From contig JADJMO010000013.1 in assembly GCA_016709545.1 (NCBI GenBank), forward strand, positions 1-64,000: DNA of 64,000 nt. Direction: 5' to 3'. The notes under the pieces are model-generated. The model saw nothing but the letters and a program-made list of their open reading frames with translations, ran no database searches and was not told where the DNA came from. The position numbers were made by a program, and so were the translations under genes. Below are positions 43,516-50,845 of this stretch, one piece after another. Position 1 is the first letter of the stretch, and each line of letters starts with the position of its first letter. Source of the DNA: Myxococcales bacterium. Its GTDB lineage: Bacteria; Myxococcota_A; Polyangia; Polyangiales; JADJMO01.

Positions 43516-43581
43516 GGCGGCCGGCACGTTGCCATCGCGCCCGCCGGGACACCACAGGGGGGCGTGCTACTCTTCTGGGGC

Positions 43582-43941
43582 GTGCGGAGATGGTCGCTGG
43601 TCGCCTCGTGGGTGCTCGCCTGTGCCCTGCCCGCGCTCGTCCTGGCGGGGTCCGCTGGCGCCGGCAGCGACTCCCTCGAGCCCAAGGACATCCTCACGGT
43701 CATGGCGAAGCGGCGCCTCGAAATCCGCAAGATCTGCTGGGATCCGCCGCCGGCGAAGCCGGCCACGTCGGTCAAGGTGGATGTGAGCGTCGGGCCGACC
43801 GGCGTCGTCACCGGGGCGGTGGCGCGCGAGCCGGCCGGCTCCACCACGGTCATCGAGTGCGTGGTCGTGGAGGTCAAGAAGACCGTCTTCATGAGCTCGG
43901 CCAAAGGAGGCTTCTTCCGCTGGCCGTTCGTCTTCCGCTAG
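43582..43941 (+). CDS. Small secreted TonB/AgmX C-terminal-like protein
   Basis: 119 aa from GTG. A signal peptide (SLVASWVLACALPALVLAGSAGA) is followed by a compact domain: VMAKRRLEIRKICWDPP, VKVDVSVGPTGVVTGAVARE, then ECVVVEVKKTVFMSSAKGG. The pattern of a conserved Cys, a V-x-V-x-x-G-x-V strand and a late Cys-V is that of the AgmX/TonB C-terminal module found in many myxobacterial envelope proteins. Likely periplasmic. A related protein is at 62949-63341. Confidence 0.65.
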   Translation: MRRWSLVASWVLACALPALVLAGSAGAGSDSLEPKDILTVMAKRRLEIRKICWDPPPAKPATSVKVDVSVGPTGVVTGAVAREPAGSTTVIECVVVEVKKTVFMSSAKGGFFRWPFVFR

Positions 43942-43952
43942 CATCCCCCTCC

Positions 43953-44381
43953 ATGACGACCACCGCCGGGATCTCGGCGCTCGACGCCTCCGAGTGGGCG
44001 CTGCTGCGCGAGCAAGTGGCCACCATCCAGCTCGTGCTCAAGAAGCGCTATTCCGCCACCCTCGACCAGTCCCCGAAGGACCTCGACCTCCTGCAACGCC
44101 TCCTCGACGATCGCGTCTACGACGAGACGGACACCGACGCGGTCACCGCGATGGGCGCCGTCCTCGGCAACGTGCTCGAGCGGCAGCACGGGCTCAAGTG
44201 GCACGCCCAGGACGACGGGCGCGGCCGCACGTTCGGGGTCTACTTCAAGGGCGCCAAGCAAGACGTGTTCATCGCTCCGGCGCGCCTGCTCCGCGGGCAC
44301 ATGGAGGCCGGTACCGCGTTCCGCATCGCCGACATCGTCAAGCGCGTGAAGGACGACGTCGCGCGCTGCAAGGTGCTCTGA
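43953..44381 (+). CDS. DUF3806-like protein
   Basis: 142 aa. MGAVLGNVLERQHGLKWHAQ, then FGVYFKGAKQDVFIAPARLL and FRIADIVKRVKDDV, match the layout of DUF3806, a small cytoplasmic domain of unknown function. It follows the secreted protein by 11 bp and may share its mRNA. Convergent with the response regulator gene. Confidence 0.65.
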   Translation: MTTTAGISALDASEWALLREQVATIQLVLKKRYSATLDQSPKDLDLLQRLLDDRVYDETDTDAVTAMGAVLGNVLERQHGLKWHAQDDGRGRTFGVYFKGAKQDVFIAPARLLRGHMEAGTAFRIADIVKRVKDDVARCKVL

Positions 44382-44397
44382 CCCGCGTTCAGCCCAG

Positions 44398-45093
44398 TCA
44401 GGTCGCGGCCGTCGCGAGCTTGTAGCCGGTCCCGTAGACCGTGAGGATGTAGACCGGACGGTCGGGCGAGGGCTCGATCTTCTTGCGCAGCTTCACGACG
44501 AAGTTGTCGACCGTGCGGTTGGTGGGGTTGGCGTCGAGGCCCCACACCTTCGCGAGGATCTCGTCCCGCGACACTGGCACGCCTGCCTTGGCGTGCAGGA
44601 GGCGCAGGAGCTCGACCTCGTAGAACGAGAGCGGCTCCACCGCCTTGCCGCGGCGCACCTGCTGGGTGCTCAGGTTGACCTCGGCGTCGCCGATGAGGAA
44701 GGTTTCGGGCGCGCCCGGGGCGAGCGCCGCGCGGCGGAAGATGGCGCGGATGCGCGCGACGAGCTCGTTCACGCTGAACGGCTTGGTCACGTAGTCGTCG
44801 GCGCCGACCGAGAGGCCGCGGACCTTGTCGGCCTCCTGCGCGCGTGCGGTCAGCATGATGATCGGCACGAGCGGGTCGAGGCGGCGCACCTCTTCGCAGA
44901 CCTGGTAGCCGTTCACGTCGGGCAGCATCAGATCGAGGATCAGGCAGTCCGGGCGGCCCGTCTTGGCGAGGTTGATGCCGTCGCGACCCTTGCCCGCCGT
45001 CTCCACCTCGAAGCCCTCGAACTCCAGCGCATCCTTGAGCCCCATGGCGATGTGGGGCTCGTCCTCGATGACCAGGATGCGCTTCTTGCTCAT
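44398..45093 (-). CDS. OmpR/PhoB-family response regulator
   Basis: 231 aa. Receiver domain: acidic pair E10-D11-E12 (LVIEDEPHIA), phospho-acceptor D54 (LILDLMLPD), Thr at 82 (MLTAR), K104 (YVTKPFS). The C-terminal winged helix holds LSFYEVELLRLLHAKAG and NRTVDNFVVKLRKKIEPSPD, then ILTVYGTGYKL. Phosphorylation by an unseen sensor kinase should cause DNA binding. No histidine kinase is in the window, so it is an orphan regulator locally. Confidence 0.94.
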   Translation of the reverse strand: MSKKRILVIEDEPHIAMGLKDALEFEGFEVETAGKGRDGINLAKTGRPDCLILDLMLPDVNGYQVCEEVRRLDPLVPIIMLTARAQEADKVRGLSVGADDYVTKPFSVNELVARIRAIFRRAALAPGAPETFLIGDAEVNLSTQQVRRGKAVEPLSFYEVELLRLLHAKAGVPVSRDEILAKVWGLDANPTNRTVDNFVVKLRKKIEPSPDRPVYILTVYGTGYKLATAAT

Positions 45094-45098
45094 GATGC

Positions 45099-45887
45099 TC
45101 AGCGCCCCTGGTAGTTCGGCTTGCGCTTCTCGCCGAACGCGCGGAGCGCTTCGTCGCGGTCCTCGGAGACCAGCGTGCGCTCGTAAGCGAGGATCTCGAG
45201 CTGCATGCCCGTCGCGAGGTCGGCGTCGAGCCCGGCGTCGATCGCCTCGAGCGCCGCGGCGGCCGCGATCGGCGCGCCCTCGAGCACGGGGGCGAGGAGG
45301 GCGAGCGCGCAGTCGACCGCGGTCTGCCCCGCCTCGGCGACGCGGTTGACCAGACCGAAGGCCAGCGCCTCGTCGGCGGTGAGGCGGCGGTTGGTGAGGA
45401 TCAGCTCCTTGGCGCGCGCCTCGCCGACGATGCGGGGGAGCTTCTGGGTGCCGCCCGCGCCAGGGATGATGGCGAGCGAGGTCTCGGGCAGCGCGAGCAC
45501 GGCGCCCTTCACGGCCACGCGCAGGTCGGCCATCAGCGCGAGCTCGAGGCCGCCGCCGAGGGCCACGCCGTTGAGCGCCGCGCACACGGGCTTCGGGCTG
45601 TGATCGAGCGCGCCGAACTCGCTGCGGTAGAGCCGCACGATCTCGCGCACCTGGTCCTTGGAGAGCGCCTGGCGCTCCTTGAGGTCGGCGCCCGCGCAGA
45701 ACGCCTTCTCGCCCGCGCCGGTGACCACGATCGCGCGCACCGCCGGGTCGGTGGCCGCGGTGCGGGCCGCCGCGCCGAGCTGCTCGATGAGCTCGCGAGA
45801 CAGCGCGTTGAGGCGCTCGGGGCGGTCGAGGGTGAGCACGAGGGCGGAGCCGCGGAGCTCGCTGCGGAGGGGGCCGTTCGGGTACAC
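45099..45887 (-). CDS. Enoyl-CoA hydratase/isomerase family protein
   Basis: 262 aa from GTG 45887. Crotonase fold: TLDRPERLNALSREL, GAGEKAFCAGADLKERQ (first oxyanion loop), ALNGVALGGGLELALMADLRV (second oxyanion loop, first catalytic Glu region), ALPETSLAIIPGAGGTQKLPR (second Glu). It likely hydrates enoyl-CoA, as in fatty acid, leucine or phenylacetate breakdown; methylglutaconyl-CoA hydratase is another option. It stops 5 bp before the response regulator start. Confidence 0.9.
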   Translation of the reverse strand: MYPNGPLRSELRGSALVLTLDRPERLNALSRELIEQLGAAARTAATDPAVRAIVVTGAGEKAFCAGADLKERQALSKDQVREIVRLYRSEFGALDHSPKPVCAALNGVALGGGLELALMADLRVAVKGAVLALPETSLAIIPGAGGTQKLPRIVGEARAKELILTNRRLTADEALAFGLVNRVAEAGQTAVDCALALLAPVLEGAPIAAAAALEAIDAGLDADLATGMQLEILAYERTLVSEDRDEALRAFGEKRKPNYQGR

Positions 45888-45924
45888 GGCCGGTGGATAC
45901 CAAGCCTCGGCCGGGCAGCAAAGG

Positions 45925-46328
45925 CTAGGGGGGCGTGCGGGAATCGGCCGGCACGACGGTGGTGGGGTCGACCCAGACCCGGCCGTCGCAGAGGCGCACG
46001 GCGAAGTGATTCGGGCGCGAGCTGCGCGGGCCCCTTCCAGGAGCTCGCCGTTCTTGCCGAAGCGGGAGTCGTGGGCCGGGCAGCGGCTCGTGCCCTCGGG
46101 ATCGAGGAAGAGCGCGCCGCCCATGTGGGTGCACATCCCGGCCATTGCATAGACTCCTGATGCATCGCGCGCGACCAGCAGGCGGACGTCGGCCTCGACG
46201 AGGCGCGTCGCGCCGACGGCGGGGACGGGCCCGGCGTCGATGGCGCCGGGCGGCTTGCAGGTCGCGGCACGGACGGCGCGCGGCGCGCAGGCGAGGCAGC
46301 CGGTCAGCAACGCGGTTCGCCGCTGCAT
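45925..46328 (-). CDS. Rieske 2Fe-2S protein with signal sequence, one frameshift
   Basis: ATG at 46328, MQRRTALLTGCLACAPRAVR: a twin-Arg-like or short export signal. The Rieske motif is complete: GMCTHMGGALF and RCPAHDSRF (CxH, CxxH). Near 46028 the frame moves from ELLEGARAA to RPNHFAVRLCDGRVWVDPTT, ending at 45925. About 134 aa joined. A small soluble Rieske electron carrier, probably periplasmic. It could serve an oxygenase or respiratory step that is not visible here. Confidence 0.75.
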
Positions 46329-46407
46329 GCCGCCACTGTAGAGCAGGTCCGCGCGGGGGGCACGGATGGCGCGTGGACGCATCGCGCTCCCCAGAATACC
46401 GTCGGCC

Positions 46408-47025
46408 ATGACCAAAGCCCGACTGACCTACTTCGACGCTCCCGTCAGCCGCGGTGAGGAGTGCCGGCTCGCGTTGCACCTCGCGGGCGTCGACTTCGAG
46501 GACCACCGGCTCACGCGCGAGCAGTGGGCCGCGGTCAAGCCGACGACGCCCTTCGGGAGCGCCCCGGTGCTCGACTGGCCCGGCAAGCCGGCCCTCGCGC
46601 AGTCCAACGCGATCCTCACCTTCGTCGGCCGTCGCTACGATCTGCACCCGAAGGACGACTTCGAGGCCGCGCGACACGAGGCGATGATGGGCCACGTCGA
46701 GGACCTCCCGCGCGGCGATCACCCCACCATGCGCATGACGGACGAGGCCGAGAAGAAGCGCGCGCGGGAGCAGCTCTCCGCGACGTACATCCCGGCGTGG
46801 GCGGCGTACGCCGAGCGTCAGATCGACGCGGACGGGCCGTTCTTCGGCGGCGCCACGGTGCAGGTCGTCGACTTCAAGATCCTGATGATCGTCCGCTGGC
46901 TGAAGAGCGGCGCGCTCGACCACGTGCCGGGCACCGTGCTCGACGGCGCGCCCCGGCTGCATCGCGTGCACGACGCGGTCGACGCGCACCCGCGCGTCCG
47001 CGACTGGTACGAAAAGCGTGGGTAA
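46408..47025 (+). CDS. Glutathione S-transferase family protein (sigma/prostaglandin D synthase-like)
   Basis: 205 aa. N-terminal thioredoxin-like domain with RLTYFDAPVSRGEECRLALHLAG, FGSAPVLDWPG and AQSNAILTFVGRRY (the conserved Ser after AQ binds glutathione). A helical C-terminal domain follows. The Tyr in LTYFDAP is a candidate catalytic residue as in sigma-class enzymes. Substrate unknown. A second, unrelated GST is at 57983-58720. Confidence 0.87.
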   Translation: MTKARLTYFDAPVSRGEECRLALHLAGVDFEDHRLTREQWAAVKPTTPFGSAPVLDWPGKPALAQSNAILTFVGRRYDLHPKDDFEAARHEAMMGHVEDLPRGDHPTMRMTDEAEKKRAREQLSATYIPAWAAYAERQIDADGPFFGGATVQVVDFKILMIVRWLKSGALDHVPGTVLDGAPRLHRVHDAVDAHPRVRDWYEKRG

Positions 47026-47037
47026 GCGCGCGGGGTG

Positions 47038-48297
47038 TCACGGGGCGGTCGTGCTCGCGCCCTTCCAGTTCACGGTCTTGCCGCCGGTCCGGAAGCCGAC
47101 CACTCGCCCCTTGGCGTCCTTCACGATCTCGACCGATTGACGCGGGCAGCTGAGCATGTCGCCCGCGGCCGCCGGATTCGGAGCGCCCTCGAACTCGACC
47201 ACCTTCTCGACGTGCCCTGACACCCAGCGGGAGACGTCCACGTCCATCATCGGACAGCTTGGGCCCCCCGTGCTGCGATAGGGCCGTGGGGGACAGTGAT
47301 GGCCACGGTCGTGGGCGTAGCTGTCGAGGAAGAGCACCGAGCCGTCCTCGGCCTCCTGGGGATCTCCGGGCGTCTCGGCGACGCGCACGAACGCGTCGCC
47401 CTTGCGCAGGAGGACCTGGGTCGAGAACCCCGTCTCCCACTTCGGCACGTCCGGACCCTTGGGATCGCGGTTGGGGCGCGCTTCGAAGCGGACGAGCGCG
47501 TCGCGCAGGCCGTCGCCGTCGACGTCCTTCATCAGCACCGTCACGAGGGGAGCGCCGCACTGGAGCTGCTTACGCAGCGCGACCTCGTCCCGGACGTCGT
47601 TCACGCCGTTCTCGGCGAGGTCGGGGCCCTGGTGGGCGAACATGCAGTCGAGCTTGCGGTAGAACTGCTGCAAGCGGACCTGGTGGGCGGCCTGGTTCGC
47701 GCGCGTCGTGTCGGTGTCGACGAGCCGGACCACCACTGGCTTGCGCACGCACTTCTCTCCCGCAGCGAGCTTCACGAAGGTCGCGACCGAGCCGCGGAGG
47801 ACGTCGCCGTCCCTCCCCTTCGCGGACCAGTGGAGCGTCTGGGTGCTGGCGTCGACGCGCACGTCGCCGGGCAGGCCGCGGAGCTCGTGACGGACCTTGC
47901 CCGTCGGCTTGCCACCCTTGGCGTCCTTCACCGAGAGATCGAGCGTGAACTCGGTCCCCGGGGCCACTGCGAGCTCGAGCGGCGTCACCGGCGCGCCCAT
48001 CTCGTCCGCCCACGTGCCCGGCGCGGACGCGCGCAGCGGCGAGCACGAAAAGGCGTCGGCGGGCTCGACGTTCCAGCGAACGTCGGGGCCCTCGTCGCAG
48101 GCGATCGTGGGAATCGGCGGTGGGCCGGCGTCGGTGACCGCGGTGCTCGAGGCCTCGGCGGCGGCGGCGGCGTCGATCGGCGCGAGGGGTTGCGCGTCGT
48201 CGTCGCGCTTCACGGCGACGGACTCCGATGGCTTCTTGCAGGCGAACCCGCCGAGCATCGACAGGACGAACACGGCGAGGGTGCGACGAGAGGGCAT
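47038..48297 (-). CDS. Predicted lipoprotein with Ca-binding-like DxDGDG motif
   Basis: 419 aa from ATG 48297. Signal peptide with lipobox (MLGGFACKKP). A Cys-rich central region (TIACDEGPDVRW, AFSCSPLRA, GEKCVRKPV) and VLMKDVDGDGLRDALVRFEA resemble VCBS/EF-hand-like calcium loops. The end contains HHCPPRPYRS and GPSCPMMDVDVSRW. No complete domain was assigned. The start lies two bases after the stop of the pseudo-caspase gene, so the two share an operon. Confidence 0.8.
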   Translation of the reverse strand: MPSRRTLAVFVLSMLGGFACKKPSESVAVKRDDDAQPLAPIDAAAAAEASSTAVTDAGPPPIPTIACDEGPDVRWNVEPADAFSCSPLRASAPGTWADEMGAPVTPLELAVAPGTEFTLDLSVKDAKGGKPTGKVRHELRGLPGDVRVDASTQTLHWSAKGRDGDVLRGSVATFVKLAAGEKCVRKPVVVRLVDTDTTRANQAAHQVRLQQFYRKLDCMFAHQGPDLAENGVNDVRDEVALRKQLQCGAPLVTVLMKDVDGDGLRDALVRFEARPNRDPKGPDVPKWETGFSTQVLLRKGDAFVRVAETPGDPQEAEDGSVLFLDSYAHDRGHHCPPRPYRSTGGPSCPMMDVDVSRWVSGHVEKVVEFEGAPNPAAAGDMLSCPRQSVEIVKDAKGRVVGFRTGGKTVNWKGASTTAP

Positions 48298-48299
48298 CG

Positions 48300-49391
48300 T
48301 CACTTCCTCGTGAGCCACCAGATCAGCAGCAGGATGAACACCAACACGCCGACCACCAGCGGCGTGCGGTTCGGCGGCGGCTTCGCGAGCGGGGTCTCGA
48401 CGGGGCGGGCGAGCGCCGCGGGCTCCTTCGTGGGCTCCTTCGTGGGCTCCTGGGCGGGCTCCTGGGCCGGGACCTGCGCGGCGGCCTCTTCTTCGGCCTT
48501 CTTGGCTTCGTCTTCGGCAAGCTTGCCAGCCGCTTCCGCGGCCTCCTTCGCCGCCCGCGCCTCTGCCTCGCGCGCCTCCGCCTCGCGCGCCGCTTCCTCG
48601 CGCGCCGCTTCCTCGCGGGCCGCGGCCTCGCGCACCTCCGCCTCGGCGCGGGCCTTCGCCTCCTCGGCCTCGCGCACCTTGCGCTCCTCCTCGGCCAGCG
48701 CGGCCAGCGGCGCGCGCAGGTCGCGCACGATCGCCGGGTCGTCCACCGCGTGGATCGTCGTGTGCCCGAGCATCGGATCGAGGGCCAACGTGCGGTCGAG
48801 CGCGCGCGCGTCGAACAGGCCCTCTTCGAGGTACTTGCCGAGCCGCGCCGGCTCGTCGGTGAGGACCTTGGCGAGGAGCTTCGCGTACCCGACGAGATCC
48901 TCGTCGCCCAGGCCCTTGTCGAACTTCCGGAGCGAGCCCATCGCGTACAGGCTCCCGCTCTTGAACGGCGCCTTGCCGGGGACGTCGCCGCCCGCGTGCT
49001 CGGCGTCGAGCACCACGATGGCGCGCTTGACGTTCTCGCGGCGCAGCACGTCCTCCACGTCGGCGAGCGGCACCGCGGGGGTCTTGGTGATCGCCTCCGT
49101 CTCGCGCACCGCGAGGACGAGGGCACCGTCGCGCTCGAGCACGAAGCCGGCGAAGAAGACGAACAGCGCGCCGTCCCGCGCGTCGTGCGCCGCCTTCTGC
49201 AGCGGGCCGAGGACGTCGCCCGGCGACATTGGATCGGTGACGACGCGGACGCCGCCGAAGACGGTGTCGGAAAGGGCCTTTCCGACCAGCTTCGCCGCGT
49301 CCGGGGCGCCCGCGAGCTCGGGGAGCTTCTGGTAGCGACCGACTCCGACCACCAGCGCGGCCCTGCGGGGCTCCTCGGTACGAGCGGACAT
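48300..49391 (-). CDS. Caspase-fold protein without catalytic dyad (pseudo-caspase), membrane-anchored
   Basis: 363 aa. The N-terminal 190 residues follow the peptidase C14 layout: AALVVGVGRYQKLPELAGAP, a strand-loop ALFVFFAGFVLERDG where active members have F-x-G-H-G, and AIVVLDAEHAGGDVPG where they have LDAC-HSG. The catalytic His is replaced by Phe and the Cys by Glu, so protease activity is unlikely. Residues about 230-320 are an Ala/Glu/Arg coiled coil with repeats, then Pro/Glu/Lys repeats (PTKEPTKEP), and the C-terminus is a membrane helix (LVVGVLVFILLLIWWLTRK). Probably a scaffold at the inner membrane. Confidence 0.78.
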   Translation of the reverse strand: MSARTEEPRRAALVVGVGRYQKLPELAGAPDAAKLVGKALSDTVFGGVRVVTDPMSPGDVLGPLQKAAHDARDGALFVFFAGFVLERDGALVLAVRETEAITKTPAVPLADVEDVLRRENVKRAIVVLDAEHAGGDVPGKAPFKSGSLYAMGSLRKFDKGLGDEDLVGYAKLLAKVLTDEPARLGKYLEEGLFDARALDRTLALDPMLGHTTIHAVDDPAIVRDLRAPLAALAEEERKVREAEEAKARAEAEVREAAAREEAAREEAAREAEAREAEARAAKEAAEAAGKLAEDEAKKAEEEAAAQVPAQEPAQEPTKEPTKEPAALARPVETPLAKPPPNRTPLVVGVLVFILLLIWWLTRK

Positions 49392-49547
49392 GCGCAGGGC
49401 AGGAGACTCGAACGCGCCCGTCCTGACAAGGACGACGGCGATCGGAGGCGCCGGTGCGGGGACTCGAGTCGCCACCCTTCGGGCGAGGCGATCGAGGAAA
49501 TGTCGCCCGATCCGCGGCGGCATCGCGCGTGCAGACCGCTCGACCCG

Positions 49548-50845
49548 ATGGCCCCTCCCCTCGCGCGCCGACAGCTCCTGCTCGGCCTCGGCGCCTCGCT
49601 GCTCGCGGCGCCGTTCACCTCGCTCCTCCGGACGCCCGCCCGCGCCGACGGCGGCAAGCGCGCGCGGCGGCTCCTGGTCTTCTTCTCCCCGAACGGCACC
49701 GTGCACGGCAGGTGGCGCCCGACCGGCGGCGAGAAGGACTTCGCCTTCGCGAAGGGCTCCATCCTGGAGCCCCTCGCCGCGCGCAAGAGCGATCTCGTCG
49801 TCCTCGACGGCGTCGACTTCAAGGGCTTCGACAACCACGAGCCCGGCATGAACGGGATGCTCACCGGGCAAGGCACCCTCACCCACGAGGGGCGCGGTGC
49901 GAGCGTCGATCAATACATCGCGAGCAAGATCGGCGCGGGCACCCGGTTCCCCTCGCTCGAGCTCGGCGTGCAGACCAGCGCGTGGGGCGGGAGCCGGCAG
50001 ACCCGCATGTGCTACTCGGCGCCCGACACCTTCGTCCCGCCCGAGGACTCGCCGAAGAACGCGTGGACGCGCCTGTTCGGCGACCTCGGCAAGAAGCCCG
50101 GAGAAGTCGACGCCCTGCTCGCCCGGCGCAAGAGCGTGCTCGACGTGGTGCGCGCCGACCTGGCCGACCTGCGCGCGCGGGTCGGGGCGACCGAGCAGCA
50201 CAAGCTCGACGACCACCTCGACGCGATCCGGGCGGTCGAGAAGACGCTCACGACCCCGGTCGCCGCGTCGTGCGCGGCGCCGCTCGCGCCGATCGACCTC
50301 GCGCTGCAGGACCACAAGAACTTCCCGGCGATCGGGCGCGCCCAGAGCGACCTCGCGGTGCTCGCGCTCGCGTGCGGGCTCACCAACGTGGCGTCGATCC
50401 AGTGGACCCACACCGTGAGCCCCACCGTGTTCTCCTGGCTCGGCATCGGCGACGGTCACCACGAGCCTCCCACAAGCCGGACGAGAACGCGAAGGGGGTC
50501 GCCGACTTCGTCGCGGCCGAGCGGTGGTTCGCCGAGCAGTTCCTCTACGTGCTCGACAAGCTCGCCGCGATCCCGGAGCCCGACGGCAGCGGCACGCTGC
50601 TCGACACGACGCTCGTCGTGTGGGCCAAGGAGCTCGGTGACGGTCGACTGCACGACGCGAAGTCGGTGCCATTCGTGCTCGCGGGGCGCGCGGGGGGCGC
50701 GCTCCGGACCGGTCGCTACCTGAAGTACGCGGGCGAGCCGCACCAGCGGCTGCTCGTCTCGATCTGCCAGGCCATGGGCCTGTCGAACCTCACCTTCGGC
50801 GACCCGTCGCACGGCGCCGGACCCCTCGGAGGGCTCCTCGGATGA
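49548..50845 (+). CDS. DUF1552 exported protein, one frameshift
   Basis: About 433 codons from ATG 49548. Twin-Arg-like signal (ARRQLLLGLGASLLAAPF). DUF1552 segments: RLLVFFSPNGTVHGRWRPTG, LDGVDFKGFDNHEPGM, VDQYIASKIGAGTRFPSLELG, and VASIQWTHTVSPTVFSWLG. At GDGHH near 50462 one base is missing; the frame then continues ASHKPDENAKGVADF and LLDTTLVVWAKELGDGRLHD to 50845. DUF1552 proteins are regularly encoded with DUF1592 cytochromes, as here (ATGA overlap); the pair is thought to be periplasmic and redox-linked, but no reaction is established. Confidence 0.82.

Noticed and set aside
40466..43555. Apparent 1029-aa fusion of an amidase antiframe and a membrane protein
   Set aside because: The first half is an alternative frame of the amidase gene (Arg-rich, no motifs). 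The membrane protein starts at GTG 41968 with a GTGA overlap, so there is no fusion.
47296..50723. Two long plus-strand frames (679 and 831 codons) over the lipoprotein and pseudo-caspase genes
   Set aside because: They are antisense to two genes with signal peptide, domain and membrane-anchor evidence. The last part of the second is the true DUF1552 gene, taken from its own ATG at 49548.
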